Below, piece after piece: positions 17,446-25,530 of a stretch of DNA of 64,000 bases; the stretch's first letter is position 1, and every line of letters begins with the position of its first letter. Both the position numbers and the translations under genes were made by a program. The stretch is from Paraburkholderia sp. (lineage in GTDB: Bacteria > Pseudomonadota > Gammaproteobacteria > Burkholderiales > Burkholderiaceae). The notes below the pieces were generated by a model. That model worked only from the letters and a program-made list of their open reading frames with translations. It did no database searches and had not been told where the DNA came from. Where the stretch lies: the NCBI GenBank assembly GCA_004322045.1, contig SCRN01000049.1:62001-126000 (forward strand). Reading direction: 5' to 3'.

Positions 17446-17854
17446 ATCGCTTCTTGTGGCCACACGCCACATTTCTAACCGTCTCCGCGCGCTCCAGGCG
17501 TTACTCGCCTCATCGCCGCGCATGTCTCCGGGAAGGGATCGCAATGAACAGCGCTGTCTTCGACTAGTAGCGGTGGCGTTGTGGCTCGCGACTGTCCCCA
17601 CATTGGCTCACGCTGGCATATGGAATGGTGGCCTCTGCAACGTCTATCAGGAAGTGCTCGACAACGAGCTGCTTGAAATCGTGTCCCTGACCATGCTTGT
17701 CGGCTCTCTCATCCTGTGGGGCTTGGACGATGGCCGCCACAACATCAAGACGAGCGTCATTCGTGGCGTCGCTGTCACCATGGGCGTACTCAACATGCCT
17801 CTGCTTTGGGCCCAGGTCTTCAATCACGGGGCCGCCTGCACCGGAACGATGTAA
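17438..17854 (+). CDS. trbC: VirB2/TrbC-like major pilin precursor
   Basis: A 138-residue small membrane protein in the pilin position of the operon. An unusually long basic N-terminal leader (about 45 residues) precedes a signal-peptide-like hydrophobic stretch ending in THAHAG-type sequence (LAHAG near residue 60). The two hydrophobic segments expected for VirB2 pilins follow (ELLEIVSLTMLVGSLILWG and IRGVAVTMGVLNMPLLWAQ). Two cysteines flank the mature part (CN and ACTG). A downstream start is possible and would remove the basic leader. Confidence 0.75.
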   Translation: MRKSLLVATRHISNRLRALQALLASSPRMSPGRDRNEQRCLRLVAVALWLATVPTLAHAGIWNGGLCNVYQEVLDNELLEIVSLTMLVGSLILWGLDDGRHNIKTSVIRGVAVTMGVLNMPLLWAQVFNHGAACTGTM

Positions 17855-17869
17855 CTGGCGGAACAACCG

Positions 17870-18223
17870 ATGAGCGAAAACCTCCTAGCCAGTCTCGACG
17901 ACGACCACCCCGACAACGGGTTGGCGGTCAAAGTGGACAAAACCACCCTCGAGCAATTCCGTCTGCTAGGCGTCGATCGCCCATGGGCGGTGATCGAGGT
18001 CGCAACCGTGCTACTCATCGCGATCGGCCTGAAGAACTGGTACGTCTTGGGCGCGCCCCTTGTGACCCACCCACTACTGTGGCTATCGGTCCGCAAAGAC
18101 CCAGACCTCATCAAATGCTATCTCCGGTACCGGAAACAAGGCGACTACTATGAGCCGCGTCAGTTTCGGTATCAGCGCATCAACTGCCGACCCAAGGGTT
18201 TCGGGCGCGGAGCCCTCGTATGA
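17870..18223 (+). CDS. trbD: VirB3/TrbD-like inner-membrane protein
   Basis: A 117-residue protein between the pilin and the VirB4 ATPase. A hydrophobic pair of segments (residues about 43-75, VIEVATVLLIAIGLKNWYVLGAPLV) is flanked by polar ends, and the C-terminus is basic and tyrosine-rich (YLRYRKQGDYYEPRQF). VirB3 proteins of this kind help place the pilin and often function with VirB4. The stop overlaps the VirB4 start by four bases (ATGA). Confidence 0.75.
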   Translation: MSENLLASLDDDHPDNGLAVKVDKTTLEQFRLLGVDRPWAVIEVATVLLIAIGLKNWYVLGAPLVTHPLLWLSVRKDPDLIKCYLRYRKQGDYYEPRQFRYQRINCRPKGFGRGALV

Positions 18224-20919
18224 AGCAGCAAAGCTCCCCGCTCGTCTCGCCCTTTGACACGGAGTCGCTCTCGCAAATTGAACGTCGGATCGACGGCGAT
18301 CGGCGCGCGGTGGCCGAACTCGTACCATGGTTGTTCAAGTTCACCGATCAGCTGATCGTCAACAAGGATTCGGCGCTCATGGCGTCGTATGCCTTCACGG
18401 GCCCGGACACCGACAGCCTGTCAACGACGCGCGTTGCGGAACTGGTCCGAAATCTCGTTCAAGCATTGCGCCCTCTAACTCGCGCACCAATCTCGCTATG
18501 GTGGACGGTACATCGTCGTCGAACCAGCCGCTACCTGACTGCTCCCATGCCCGACCCCATCGCCCAACGGGTCGACGATGCTATGCGCCGAACCTTCAAC
18601 ACATCGGCGAACTACGTAAATCGTCATACCCTCTCCATCTGCATGGCGCCGGAGGTTGGCGTAGACCGGTTTGCGCGACGGTTCATGCATGGAATCACGC
18701 ACGAGCACATGCCAGTCCTCGCGTCATTCTGGCAAGGCGTGCGCGCTACGCTGTCGGACCAATACCTGTTTGCCTACGCCGCCGGGGAACTCGCCGGCGC
18801 GGTGGACGCATTCGAGCGCATGCTGGAGGGCTTCATTGCATCGAATCCGGATCTCTCTTGCGAGCGCTTGGAAAAAGAAAAGCTCGGAGCGTTCCTGCAT
18901 GCGTGCGCCTCCCCTTCGGCCGACCACATCACCGCCCTTGCACTCCCGGACACACCGGCTCTCGACGTGGCCATGTGCGACGCCGAGATCATCCCGGGCC
19001 ACGACTACCTGAAGTTCGACGCAAATGCTCGTTGCCGGATTGGCATCGCGACTGGCGTACCAACCGGACGCGAGTTCTGGCCGGAAACGGTTTCACCTGT
19101 CAGTCTTGACGGGTTGCTCAAGATTCCGGGTGAGCTCACGATCAGTCACGTCTTTCGGCTTGCGACACCGGGCACTGCAATGCAGTTTCTCAATCGCATG
19201 CGCCGATACCACGAGAACCGGCGCCTCGACCTTCGGGGATTGTTCGCTGCCGCAATCCGCGGCGGCGACGTCGAGCACGCGCCCCGCCAAAACGAGTCCC
19301 GAAGCCGGGCCGCAGCACAGGCGAATCGACAAGCAGGCAAAGTCGAAATGGCCGAAGACACCTACGGCTACTACAACCTCTCAATCCTCTCCTACTCAAG
19401 CGTTTACGACTGCCCCATGGGCGAAGGCGCCATTCTGGAAGCCGATGCTGTCGCTCGCCAAGAGGCACTCGCAACACACAAAGCTGTCGAAGAGGCGCTT
19501 CACTCCGCTCATATGGTGCCCGTTCGCGAGACTTTGCATGCGCTGTCTGCATTCGCTACGACGATCCCCGGAATGTGGCGTGAGTGCGCTCGGTGGTCGT
19601 TCCCCGAATCTCGGGTAGCGGCTCGCCTGTTTCCCCTGCGAGGGGTTTCCCGGGGCGAGCCGATTAACCGACACCTGACCAAGGAAACCGGCCAGCTTTG
19701 CCCCGCGCTTGCCGCTTTCCCTACCGAATACGGAACACCGTTCTGGTTCACCGCGTTCGTACAAGACGTTGGCCATATGCTCGTATGCGGCCGCACCGGC
19801 TTCGGCAAGACACTGTTCTTGCTCCTTTGCGCAACGCTATTCCGCAAGTATCCGAACGCGTGGACGATCGGTCTGGACAAGGACCGCTCCATGCGCATAC
19901 CGACCGTGCTCCAAGGCGGTCGCTATATGAGCTTCGAAGCCGGAGCGGATGACGCAGAGCGTGCAAATCTGAACCCACTTAGCCTGCTCGTTCAAGCAAA
20001 GCATGTCGACTTTCTCGTCGAGTGGATAAAGACACTCGTCGAGGCCCGCGCCGCTTACCGACTGACTGCCCAGGATATGCGGGAGCTTCAGGCGGCACTC
20101 TTCGCAGCCCGCACTTGCGGCAAGCGTCTATGGCGACTCTCCACGATTCACGCATCGATCGCCGCGGGGCCGATGGCCGACGAGCTGTCCCTATGGGTCG
20201 GCGATGGACCCTATGCCGCCTATTTTGACAATCTCGAAGACAGTTTCGAGCTCGCGGCAAATGATGACTCCGGCCGCTGGATCTCAATGGCGACCGATCG
20301 TCTGCTCGCCACGCCGGTCACCGGAAAGCCGTTTCTCGCATACCTGGCGTACCGAATCGAACAATCAATCGCTGTGCGGGAAGCCGCCGGAAGGATCGGT
20401 CCAACGCTCGTGATGCTTCCCGAGATTTGGCACTTGCTCGATGACGACGCCTTCGCCGAACGCATCGGCAACTGGATCGTTACCATGCGCAAGAAGCTCG
20501 GCTGCGTCTGGATGGATGCGCAATCCCCCGAGCAAGTATCGAACTCCAAGATTTGGCCACAAATCCGTGACAACGTCCTCGTGCGCGTATTCGTGCCCAC
20601 CGAGAACCTGACACCCTCGGCGAAAACTGCGTACCAACGCGATTTCGGATTGTCCGACTCTCAGATCGCAGTCATTCAGTCGCTCGTGCGAAAGCGCGAC
20701 TACTTCATTACCGAGGTAAGCGGAGCATCGCGCCGAATCTCGACTCATCTCGATGCCGAAACAATCGCAATCCTCCGCTCCGAAATGAGCGCACAAGTGC
20801 TCTTTGATCAGCACCTCCGCTCCGGCACCGCCGACTGGCGCGAACGATACATCGCGGCGGCTATCGAGAGGACGCGGCGCCAAGCGGAGGAAGACTTGGC
20901 AGGAGCCGATCATGCGTGA
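18220..20919 (+). CDS. trbE: VirB4/TrbE-like conjugation ATPase
   Basis: An 899-residue T4SS ATPase, the largest protein of the operon. An N-terminal VirB4 domain precedes the ATPase core with Walker A CGRTGFGKTLFLLL (about 523-536), the GLDKDRSM segment and Walker B-like TLVMLPEIWHLLDDD; KLGCVWMDAQSPEQV corresponds to the conserved motif after it. It powers pilin extraction and substrate movement from the inner membrane. It overlaps the trbD-like gene by four bases and the trbJ-like gene by eight. Confidence 0.9.
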   Translation: MKQQSSPLVSPFDTESLSQIERRIDGDRRAVAELVPWLFKFTDQLIVNKDSALMASYAFTGPDTDSLSTTRVAELVRNLVQALRPLTRAPISLWWTVHRRRTSRYLTAPMPDPIAQRVDDAMRRTFNTSANYVNRHTLSICMAPEVGVDRFARRFMHGITHEHMPVLASFWQGVRATLSDQYLFAYAAGELAGAVDAFERMLEGFIASNPDLSCERLEKEKLGAFLHACASPSADHITALALPDTPALDVAMCDAEIIPGHDYLKFDANARCRIGIATGVPTGREFWPETVSPVSLDGLLKIPGELTISHVFRLATPGTAMQFLNRMRRYHENRRLDLRGLFAAAIRGGDVEHAPRQNESRSRAAAQANRQAGKVEMAEDTYGYYNLSILSYSSVYDCPMGEGAILEADAVARQEALATHKAVEEALHSAHMVPVRETLHALSAFATTIPGMWRECARWSFPESRVAARLFPLRGVSRGEPINRHLTKETGQLCPALAAFPTEYGTPFWFTAFVQDVGHMLVCGRTGFGKTLFLLLCATLFRKYPNAWTIGLDKDRSMRIPTVLQGGRYMSFEAGADDAERANLNPLSLLVQAKHVDFLVEWIKTLVEARAAYRLTAQDMRELQAALFAARTCGKRLWRLSTIHASIAAGPMADELSLWVGDGPYAAYFDNLEDSFELAANDDSGRWISMATDRLLATPVTGKPFLAYLAYRIEQSIAVREAAGRIGPTLVMLPEIWHLLDDDAFAERIGNWIVTMRKKLGCVWMDAQSPEQVSNSKIWPQIRDNVLVRVFVPTENLTPSAKTAYQRDFGLSDSQIAVIQSLVRKRDYFITEVSGASRRISTHLDAETIAILRSEMSAQVLFDQHLRSGTADWRERYIAAAIERTRRQAEEDLAGADHA

Positions 20920-21736
20920 TGCCCAAACCGAACGTCGCCAAATGCGCTCCCAGCGAGGTAAGACGGCTGCATTGATCCTCGGCGCGATCGTCGCTTGTGC
21001 TGCCCTTGCACAGGACGCCCAGGCGGGCGGCGGCGGCGTAGCCGGCGGAGGTGCAACCGAGGTCACTCAACTGGCAAACCACGCCGAACTCGTTTCGTCG
21101 GTAGCCAATGAAGCCCAGATGGTCGAGCAGAACGTCCAGGCGCAAATCACCCGGCTGCAAAACCTCATCCAGGTTCCCGGCAGTCTGATTAGCCAAACGT
21201 TCTCCCCTTACCGCTCTCAGTTGTCGAGCTATCAGACGCTGTTCGCTGCCGTATCGCAACTTCGGGCAGCGGCCAATTCGGCGAATGCTCTCTTCGGCAG
21301 AAGCATGTCGGAAATGGGCGCAACGGGGATGACGCCTGGTCAATGGCTCTCGGCATATACCAACCTGGCGGCCACCCGTGGCGGACTCTACCGCCAGCAA
21401 CTGAATTCGGACATGTCGAGCCTCGATAACCTTGCTGTTCGGGCGCAAAACCTTCAGCAGATCCAAAGCCAGATTCCCAATGTAACCGGCAACGTCCAAG
21501 GCCTACAGATGCTCAATCAGCAATCGAATGTCCTCGCTGGCGAAATGGTCGACTTGCACGCGTTAGTGGCACGTCAAGTCGCGCAACAAATGCAAGACCG
21601 TGCAACGCAGGCTGATGTTCAAGCCAACGCGGCCCGTCTCGCACAAGCTCGAGCAGCGATGGCGGACAGCGTCAACGGTCAAGAGCAACAGACGATTCAG
21701 GGAGCACCTGCCTTGAATCTGCTCCAAGACCAATAG
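20912..21736 (+). CDS. trbJ: TrbJ/VirB5-like pilus-tip or periplasmic protein
   Basis: A 274-residue secreted protein. The ATG at 20912 has an AGGAG at 20901-20905 and overlaps the VirB4 stop. A signal peptide with hydrophobic core (AALILGAIVACAALA) ends near ADAQAG. The mature part is helical and rich in glutamine and asparagine, starting with the TrbJ-like VTQLANHAELV and QAQITRLQNLI. Members of this family lie at the pilus tip or surface. Its C-terminal tail (EQQTIQGAPALNLLQD) resembles that of the next small gene. Confidence 0.85.
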   Translation: MRDAQTERRQMRSQRGKTAALILGAIVACAALAQDAQAGGGGVAGGGATEVTQLANHAELVSSVANEAQMVEQNVQAQITRLQNLIQVPGSLISQTFSPYRSQLSSYQTLFAAVSQLRAAANSANALFGRSMSEMGATGMTPGQWLSAYTNLAATRGGLYRQQLNSDMSSLDNLAVRAQNLQQIQSQIPNVTGNVQGLQMLNQQSNVLAGEMVDLHALVARQVAQQMQDRATQADVQANAARLAQARAAMADSVNGQEQQTIQGAPALNLLQDQ

Positions 21737-21776
21737 GATCCGCAGCTCACCTTCAACAATCGATACGGAGGATCAG

Positions 21777-22010
21777 ATGCTCAAATCGTTTCTGCTAACG
21801 CACTGGATCGTCATCGCGGTTCTCGCGATGCTCGTCGGTGGCTTGGCCGGAGTACTGACCGTGTATTCCGACCACCTTCATAGCGAGCAAGCTGCCTTGC
21901 TACGCGATCAACAACTCGCCCGAGAACGGGCTGACAAAGCTGCGGACATCAATCGCAAGGAACAGGAGACGATTCACAAAGCGCCCGCTTTCAGGTTGCT
22001 GCACGACTAG
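21777..22010 (+). CDS. Small membrane protein in the TrbK position
   Basis: A 77-residue protein with a strong ribosome site (GGAGG, 6 bases upstream). One hydrophobic helix (residues 8-28) is followed by a charged helical region (HSEQAALLRDQQLARERADKA) and a tail, EQETIHKAPAFRLLHD, that resembles the end of the TrbJ-like protein just upstream. In IncP systems the slot between trbJ and trbL holds trbK, an entry-exclusion protein. No lipobox cysteine is visible here, so an exclusion role is only a positional suggestion. Confidence 0.7.
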   Translation: MLKSFLLTHWIVIAVLAMLVGGLAGVLTVYSDHLHSEQAALLRDQQLARERADKAADINRKEQETIHKAPAFRLLHD

Positions 22011-22020
22011 GGCTACTGGC

Positions 22021-22299
22021 ATGCTACTTCGCTGGCTCATCCTGCACGTCTGCGTCACTCACGCCGAGCTGAAGCTTGTGATGCGCGTGGTGGCCGACCA
22101 CGGCCGGTTCGCACACGCGACGGGCGATGCGAAGAAGGCGAAGCTCGACAAGCGTATCGCCCGAAACGCTCGTCTCGCGTTTCTCGTTGGCGTCCTGACA
22201 GTCCACGCCGAGAACCCACGACTTGTGGCCGCCGCTGTTGTAGCCGTGCCGACGGCAACCGTGTTGCTCGCTCTTCGGGTAACCGGACTCCTGCGATAA
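22021..22299 (+). CDS. Small hypothetical protein between the trbK-position gene and trbL
   Basis: A 92-residue frame that fills the space before trbL. It has a short hydrophobic start (LLRWLILHVCV), a basic middle (DAKKAKLDKRIARNARLA) and two hydrophobic stretches (FLVGVLTV, VAAAVVAVPTATVLLALRV). No good ribosome site is seen and the opposite strand also has open frames, so it is supported mainly by position. No family recognised. Confidence 0.4.
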   Translation: MLLRWLILHVCVTHAELKLVMRVVADHGRFAHATGDAKKAKLDKRIARNARLAFLVGVLTVHAENPRLVAAAVVAVPTATVLLALRVTGLLR

Positions 22300-22319
22300 C
22301 GCACTGGCGGCCCTGCCCA

Positions 22320-23354
22320 ATGAATGACGTCCTCTCCGTTTTAAATACTCTCTTCGCGCTGATGCAGTCGCAGGCACGAAGCTTGGAGACCGTGTTTCTT
22401 CCGGACGGACTGGATCTCTTGGGTGCCCTCGGCCTGATCATGGCTGTCTGGCACATGCTGATGTGGGGGCTCGACGGCGATTTTCCGAGCTTCTTTGCGA
22501 ATCTCTTCAGGCACATCATCAAGTGCGCGATTCTCTTCGCCATGCTGATGTCGTGGACCAGCACGGTTCACGACTATTTTGTCGGCAACATGCAGACCAT
22601 GGCTAGCCGCGTGGCAGGAAGCGAGAGCGATCCGGCAGAGCTCGTCCGCGTGCTCGTCAGCGCAGGCGCGACGATCATCGAGGACGCACGTGGCGAAGCA
22701 GCGCAAACATGCGAGCAGGTACCCGATACCACCCCAGAGGGGATGATCATCCCAGGCGCCACGCACCTCGAATGCGGCACCTCGTCAGCGGACACCAGTC
22801 AAGGGGCGACAGGCTCGCTCGGCTCGATCTGGACGCTAGTCAAGAATCTGCCGCTTATCCTGCTAGCGTTTTTTGCCAAGGCGTTGGCAATGCTCGCCGT
22901 CCTGATCATGACGCTTGTATTCGTGGTCGTAGTGCAATTCGGCTCGCTCCTGCTCAGCATCGCATTGTGTCTCGGCCCCGTCTTGGCCCCTTGGTATTTG
23001 CTGCCCGCGACCGACTTTCTCTTCGACGGGTGGCTGAAGTTCACAATTTCCGCGGGGCTCTACAAGGTAGTCGCATGGCTCATGATGGCCATCGTCACTC
23101 GAGGCGTCCTGCCTGCCATTCGATCAATAACAGAGCAGGCGGCAGCACATGCCGGTTCAAACCCGGACGCCTACTACGCCGCGAATTATCTGGCGGCCTG
23201 CGCGATGGCACTCGTGGCGGGCATCGGCGCATACATGATGTGGCAGGTGCCGGAGATTGCGAAGGGCCTCGTTACCGGCAGCGGTGGCGGTGGGCTAGGT
23301 GGTTTCGGCCGCGGCTTTATCGCGAGAAGAGTCATCTCAGGACAAAAGAGATGA
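22320..23354 (+). CDS. trbL: TrbL/VirB6-like polytopic channel protein
   Basis: A 344-residue inner-membrane protein with at least six hydrophobic segments (for example ALGLIMAVWHMLMWG, IIKCAILFAMLMSW, LILLAFFAKALAMLAVLIMTLVFVVV), a large extracytoplasmic loop (about residues 95-170) and a glycine-rich C-terminal tail (GSGGGGLGGFGRGF). This is the VirB6/TrbL pattern for the central membrane channel of the secretion system. The gene lies in the plus-strand operon and is followed by a minus-strand small gene. Confidence 0.85.
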   Translation: MNDVLSVLNTLFALMQSQARSLETVFLPDGLDLLGALGLIMAVWHMLMWGLDGDFPSFFANLFRHIIKCAILFAMLMSWTSTVHDYFVGNMQTMASRVAGSESDPAELVRVLVSAGATIIEDARGEAAQTCEQVPDTTPEGMIIPGATHLECGTSSADTSQGATGSLGSIWTLVKNLPLILLAFFAKALAMLAVLIMTLVFVVVVQFGSLLLSIALCLGPVLAPWYLLPATDFLFDGWLKFTISAGLYKVVAWLMMAIVTRGVLPAIRSITEQAAAHAGSNPDAYYAANYLAACAMALVAGIGAYMMWQVPEIAKGLVTGSGGGGLGGFGRGFIARRVISGQKR

Positions 23355-23365
23355 CTCAATACCGA

Positions 23366-23626
23366 TCAATCCGGATGCCGATGGTGCAGTCGATCCGATT
23401 GCTGCATCGTGTAGTACCCGTCCCAGTCTTCGTCCTGCGGGCGAATGTCGTCGTGCGGATCGTCTTGTCGCCGCGTGTTGATCAATACGAGCACCGCAAC
23501 AACGATCAAGCCCGTCAGCCACAAGGCCCAGTTCAACTGGTTGATCCCCACTTGCGAGACAACGAACAACGCAAATCCGAAGATCGGCAAGACGAAATAC
23601 AAAAGAATGATTTTGGCGCGTTCCAT
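23366..23626 (-). CDS. Small membrane protein on the opposite strand within the trb operon
   Basis: An 86-residue minus-strand ORF starting at the ATG at 23626, with GGGAG about 9 bases upstream. Residues 5-50 form two hydrophobic helices (IILLYFVLPIFGFALFVV and WALWLTGLIVVAVLVLI), followed by an acidic, histidine-rich cytoplasmic tail. It occupies the 351-bp gap between trbL and trbF. A clean two-helix profile argues for a real gene. No family recognised; surface or exclusion roles are possible but unsupported. Confidence 0.6.
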   Translation of the reverse strand: MERAKIILLYFVLPIFGFALFVVSQVGINQLNWALWLTGLIVVAVLVLINTRRQDDPHDDIRPQDEDWDGYYTMQQSDRLHHRHPD

Positions 23627-23705
23627 CACATCACTCCCGCTGACTGCATGTTGCATCTGCAGTCTAGGCCGCCAGGCTTTGATATGACAAGGAGCCGCAT
23701 CAACA

Positions 23706-24485
23706 ATGTTCGAATGGATAGGTAGCAAAACGATCGCGTACCCCGAGGGGGAACGACCGTTAGAGCGCGACCCGTTGGAGCGATCCCCAGTGGGCGACGA
23801 CGCCAGGTCGCAAATAGACCGAGGCGTTTCGGCGTGGTTCGCCGCGTTTCAGCGTCCCATCTGGGAAAAAAGGCTTGCAATCAAAATCGCGGCGTTGCTT
23901 GCGTTCATTGCCATTGGCGAAGCGGCGGCTCTGGTGGTCCAGTCGATGCACAGCGGACCGAAGCCCTACTTCGTCGAGCACGATCCAAAATCAGGGGCCG
24001 TATGGCGGTCCGATCGATATGCGCTCGATTACACGCCCGATTCGGCCAACAAGCGCTACTTCCTCGTCAAATGGGCGTCGCGCGTTTTCACCATCGAAGC
24101 GGACACGGAGGATACGCTCACCAGGGAAATCCCAGCAGCGTCCGCTTGGACCTCTGCCGCCGCCACGAAAGAGCTCGAAACGTACATCACGCAAACGGAC
24201 CCCGTCGCCAGACGCGTGGTCGACACGCCCGGACTGACGCGACAGTTCATTGAGAACTCGACGTCCTTCTCTCCAGACGGCCGTCAGGCTTACATGATCG
24301 TGACGCTTGTAGAAAGCGTTGGCGGTAAGCCCCATCCGCCGAAGCAGCTGCTCTTGACGATCGACTCCCTCTTCGCGGCAGAGGAACTGCGCCCCGACGA
24401 GGAAAAGGACAACCCGTTGGGTCTCCGCATCACACATTTCACCGTCACGCCCTATACCGGCGTAAGCCCCGGAGTAACGCAATGA
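23706..24485 (+). CDS. trbF: TrbF/VirB8-like core assembly protein
   Basis: A 259-residue bitopic protein with a cytoplasmic N-terminal region (about 58 residues), a single hydrophobic helix (IKIAALLAFIAIGEAAALVV) and a periplasmic NTF2-like VirB8 domain. VirB8 proteins nucleate T4SS assembly in the inner membrane. The stop overlaps the start of trbG by four bases. Confidence 0.85.
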   Translation: MFEWIGSKTIAYPEGERPLERDPLERSPVGDDARSQIDRGVSAWFAAFQRPIWEKRLAIKIAALLAFIAIGEAAALVVQSMHSGPKPYFVEHDPKSGAVWRSDRYALDYTPDSANKRYFLVKWASRVFTIEADTEDTLTREIPAASAWTSAAATKELETYITQTDPVARRVVDTPGLTRQFIENSTSFSPDGRQAYMIVTLVESVGGKPHPPKQLLLTIDSLFAAEELRPDEEKDNPLGLRITHFTVTPYTGVSPGVTQ

Positions 24486-25519
24486 AGTTGACGACGCTAA
24501 CGAGAGCAACGCACCTCGCGCTGGCGCTGACTGCCGCGATCTCTGCTTGCGCAGTTCACGCGCAGGCGAGCGCCCCTGTCGCAGTTTCGGATTCGGTGAT
24601 CGACACCACGAAGACGGCAAACGCGGAAAAGCAGTTGCAGCACCTTCCTGTCGCTGGGCCCACCCGGAAAAAGAAGATGGCTCTTTCGCGGAGAATCGCC
24701 AAATCGTGTGCGCCCCAGGGGCCAACGTTGGCCATCGGCGATCCTTCACTCGTCAGTTACGACTACGATCCAGACTGCACGTTCCTCGTGCGGCTGAGGA
24801 CTGACCAAGAAACGCACATCGTCTTTTCGCCTGACGAAGAAGTCGTGGGCGTGTACCTGTCGAACACAGGAAAGCGTTGGCTTTATCACACGGCAATCAC
24901 GAAGCGAGATCTCTTCATCGAGGCACGCCTCGGCGCGCTCTCGAACGCTGCCACGATCATCACGAGCCGACGACGTTATGAACTCGAGCTACGTTCCTCG
25001 GATTCCGGTGCATTCAACCATCGCGTCTCGTGGGACTATGGAGACAATGACGCGGGCTCCGCTACCAAAGACTCGCCCTTCGGAATCGAGTACAGCAACA
25101 ACGTGCCTGCCGTACCACACCGCGACGGCGATAGCGGGTCCGGCCCGCGGATCGATCTGATTCACGCCAACTTCAATTACAAGATCGAAGGGGACGCCCC
25201 GTTTACTCCAACGCTCGTTGTCGACAACGGGCGCTTCACTTACCTTCAGCTTCCGCACAATGCTCGACTTCCCGCCATCATGGTGCTGGACGCCCACGGC
25301 GAGGGCGAAATCACGGACCTCATCTCGCTAGGCAATGACATTTACGAAGTGCCTCAGATTACCGAGTACGGTCTGCTGCTCGAGCGGGACAAGGTGAAAG
25401 TACGCGTCTATAACCAAAATCCGGATCGTTGCGGCTCGCATGGTTGCGGCCACAGTAGCGACGCATATCGACAGCCCACCGGCGACTCGCGTAGTGCGAG
25501 CTTGTACGGCAAGTCCTAA
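24482..25519 (+). CDS. trbG: TrbG/VirB9-like outer-membrane core protein
   Basis: A 345-residue secreted protein with a signal peptide ending near AVHAQA (residue 27). The N-terminal VirB9 domain contains FSPDEEVVGVYLSNTGKRWLYH-type sequence, and the C-terminal part contains NYKIEGDAPFTPTLVVDNGRFTYLQLP, the hallmark region that contacts VirB10 and VirB7 in the outer-membrane ring. It overlaps trbF by four bases and precedes the VirB10 gene by 11 bases. Confidence 0.9.
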   Translation: MKLTTLTRATHLALALTAAISACAVHAQASAPVAVSDSVIDTTKTANAEKQLQHLPVAGPTRKKKMALSRRIAKSCAPQGPTLAIGDPSLVSYDYDPDCTFLVRLRTDQETHIVFSPDEEVVGVYLSNTGKRWLYHTAITKRDLFIEARLGALSNAATIITSRRRYELELRSSDSGAFNHRVSWDYGDNDAGSATKDSPFGIEYSNNVPAVPHRDGDSGSGPRIDLIHANFNYKIEGDAPFTPTLVVDNGRFTYLQLPHNARLPAIMVLDAHGEGEITDLISLGNDIYEVPQITEYGLLLERDKVKVRVYNQNPDRCGSHGCGHSSDAYRQPTGDSRSASLYGKS

Positions 25520-25530
25520 GGAAGGTTGGT

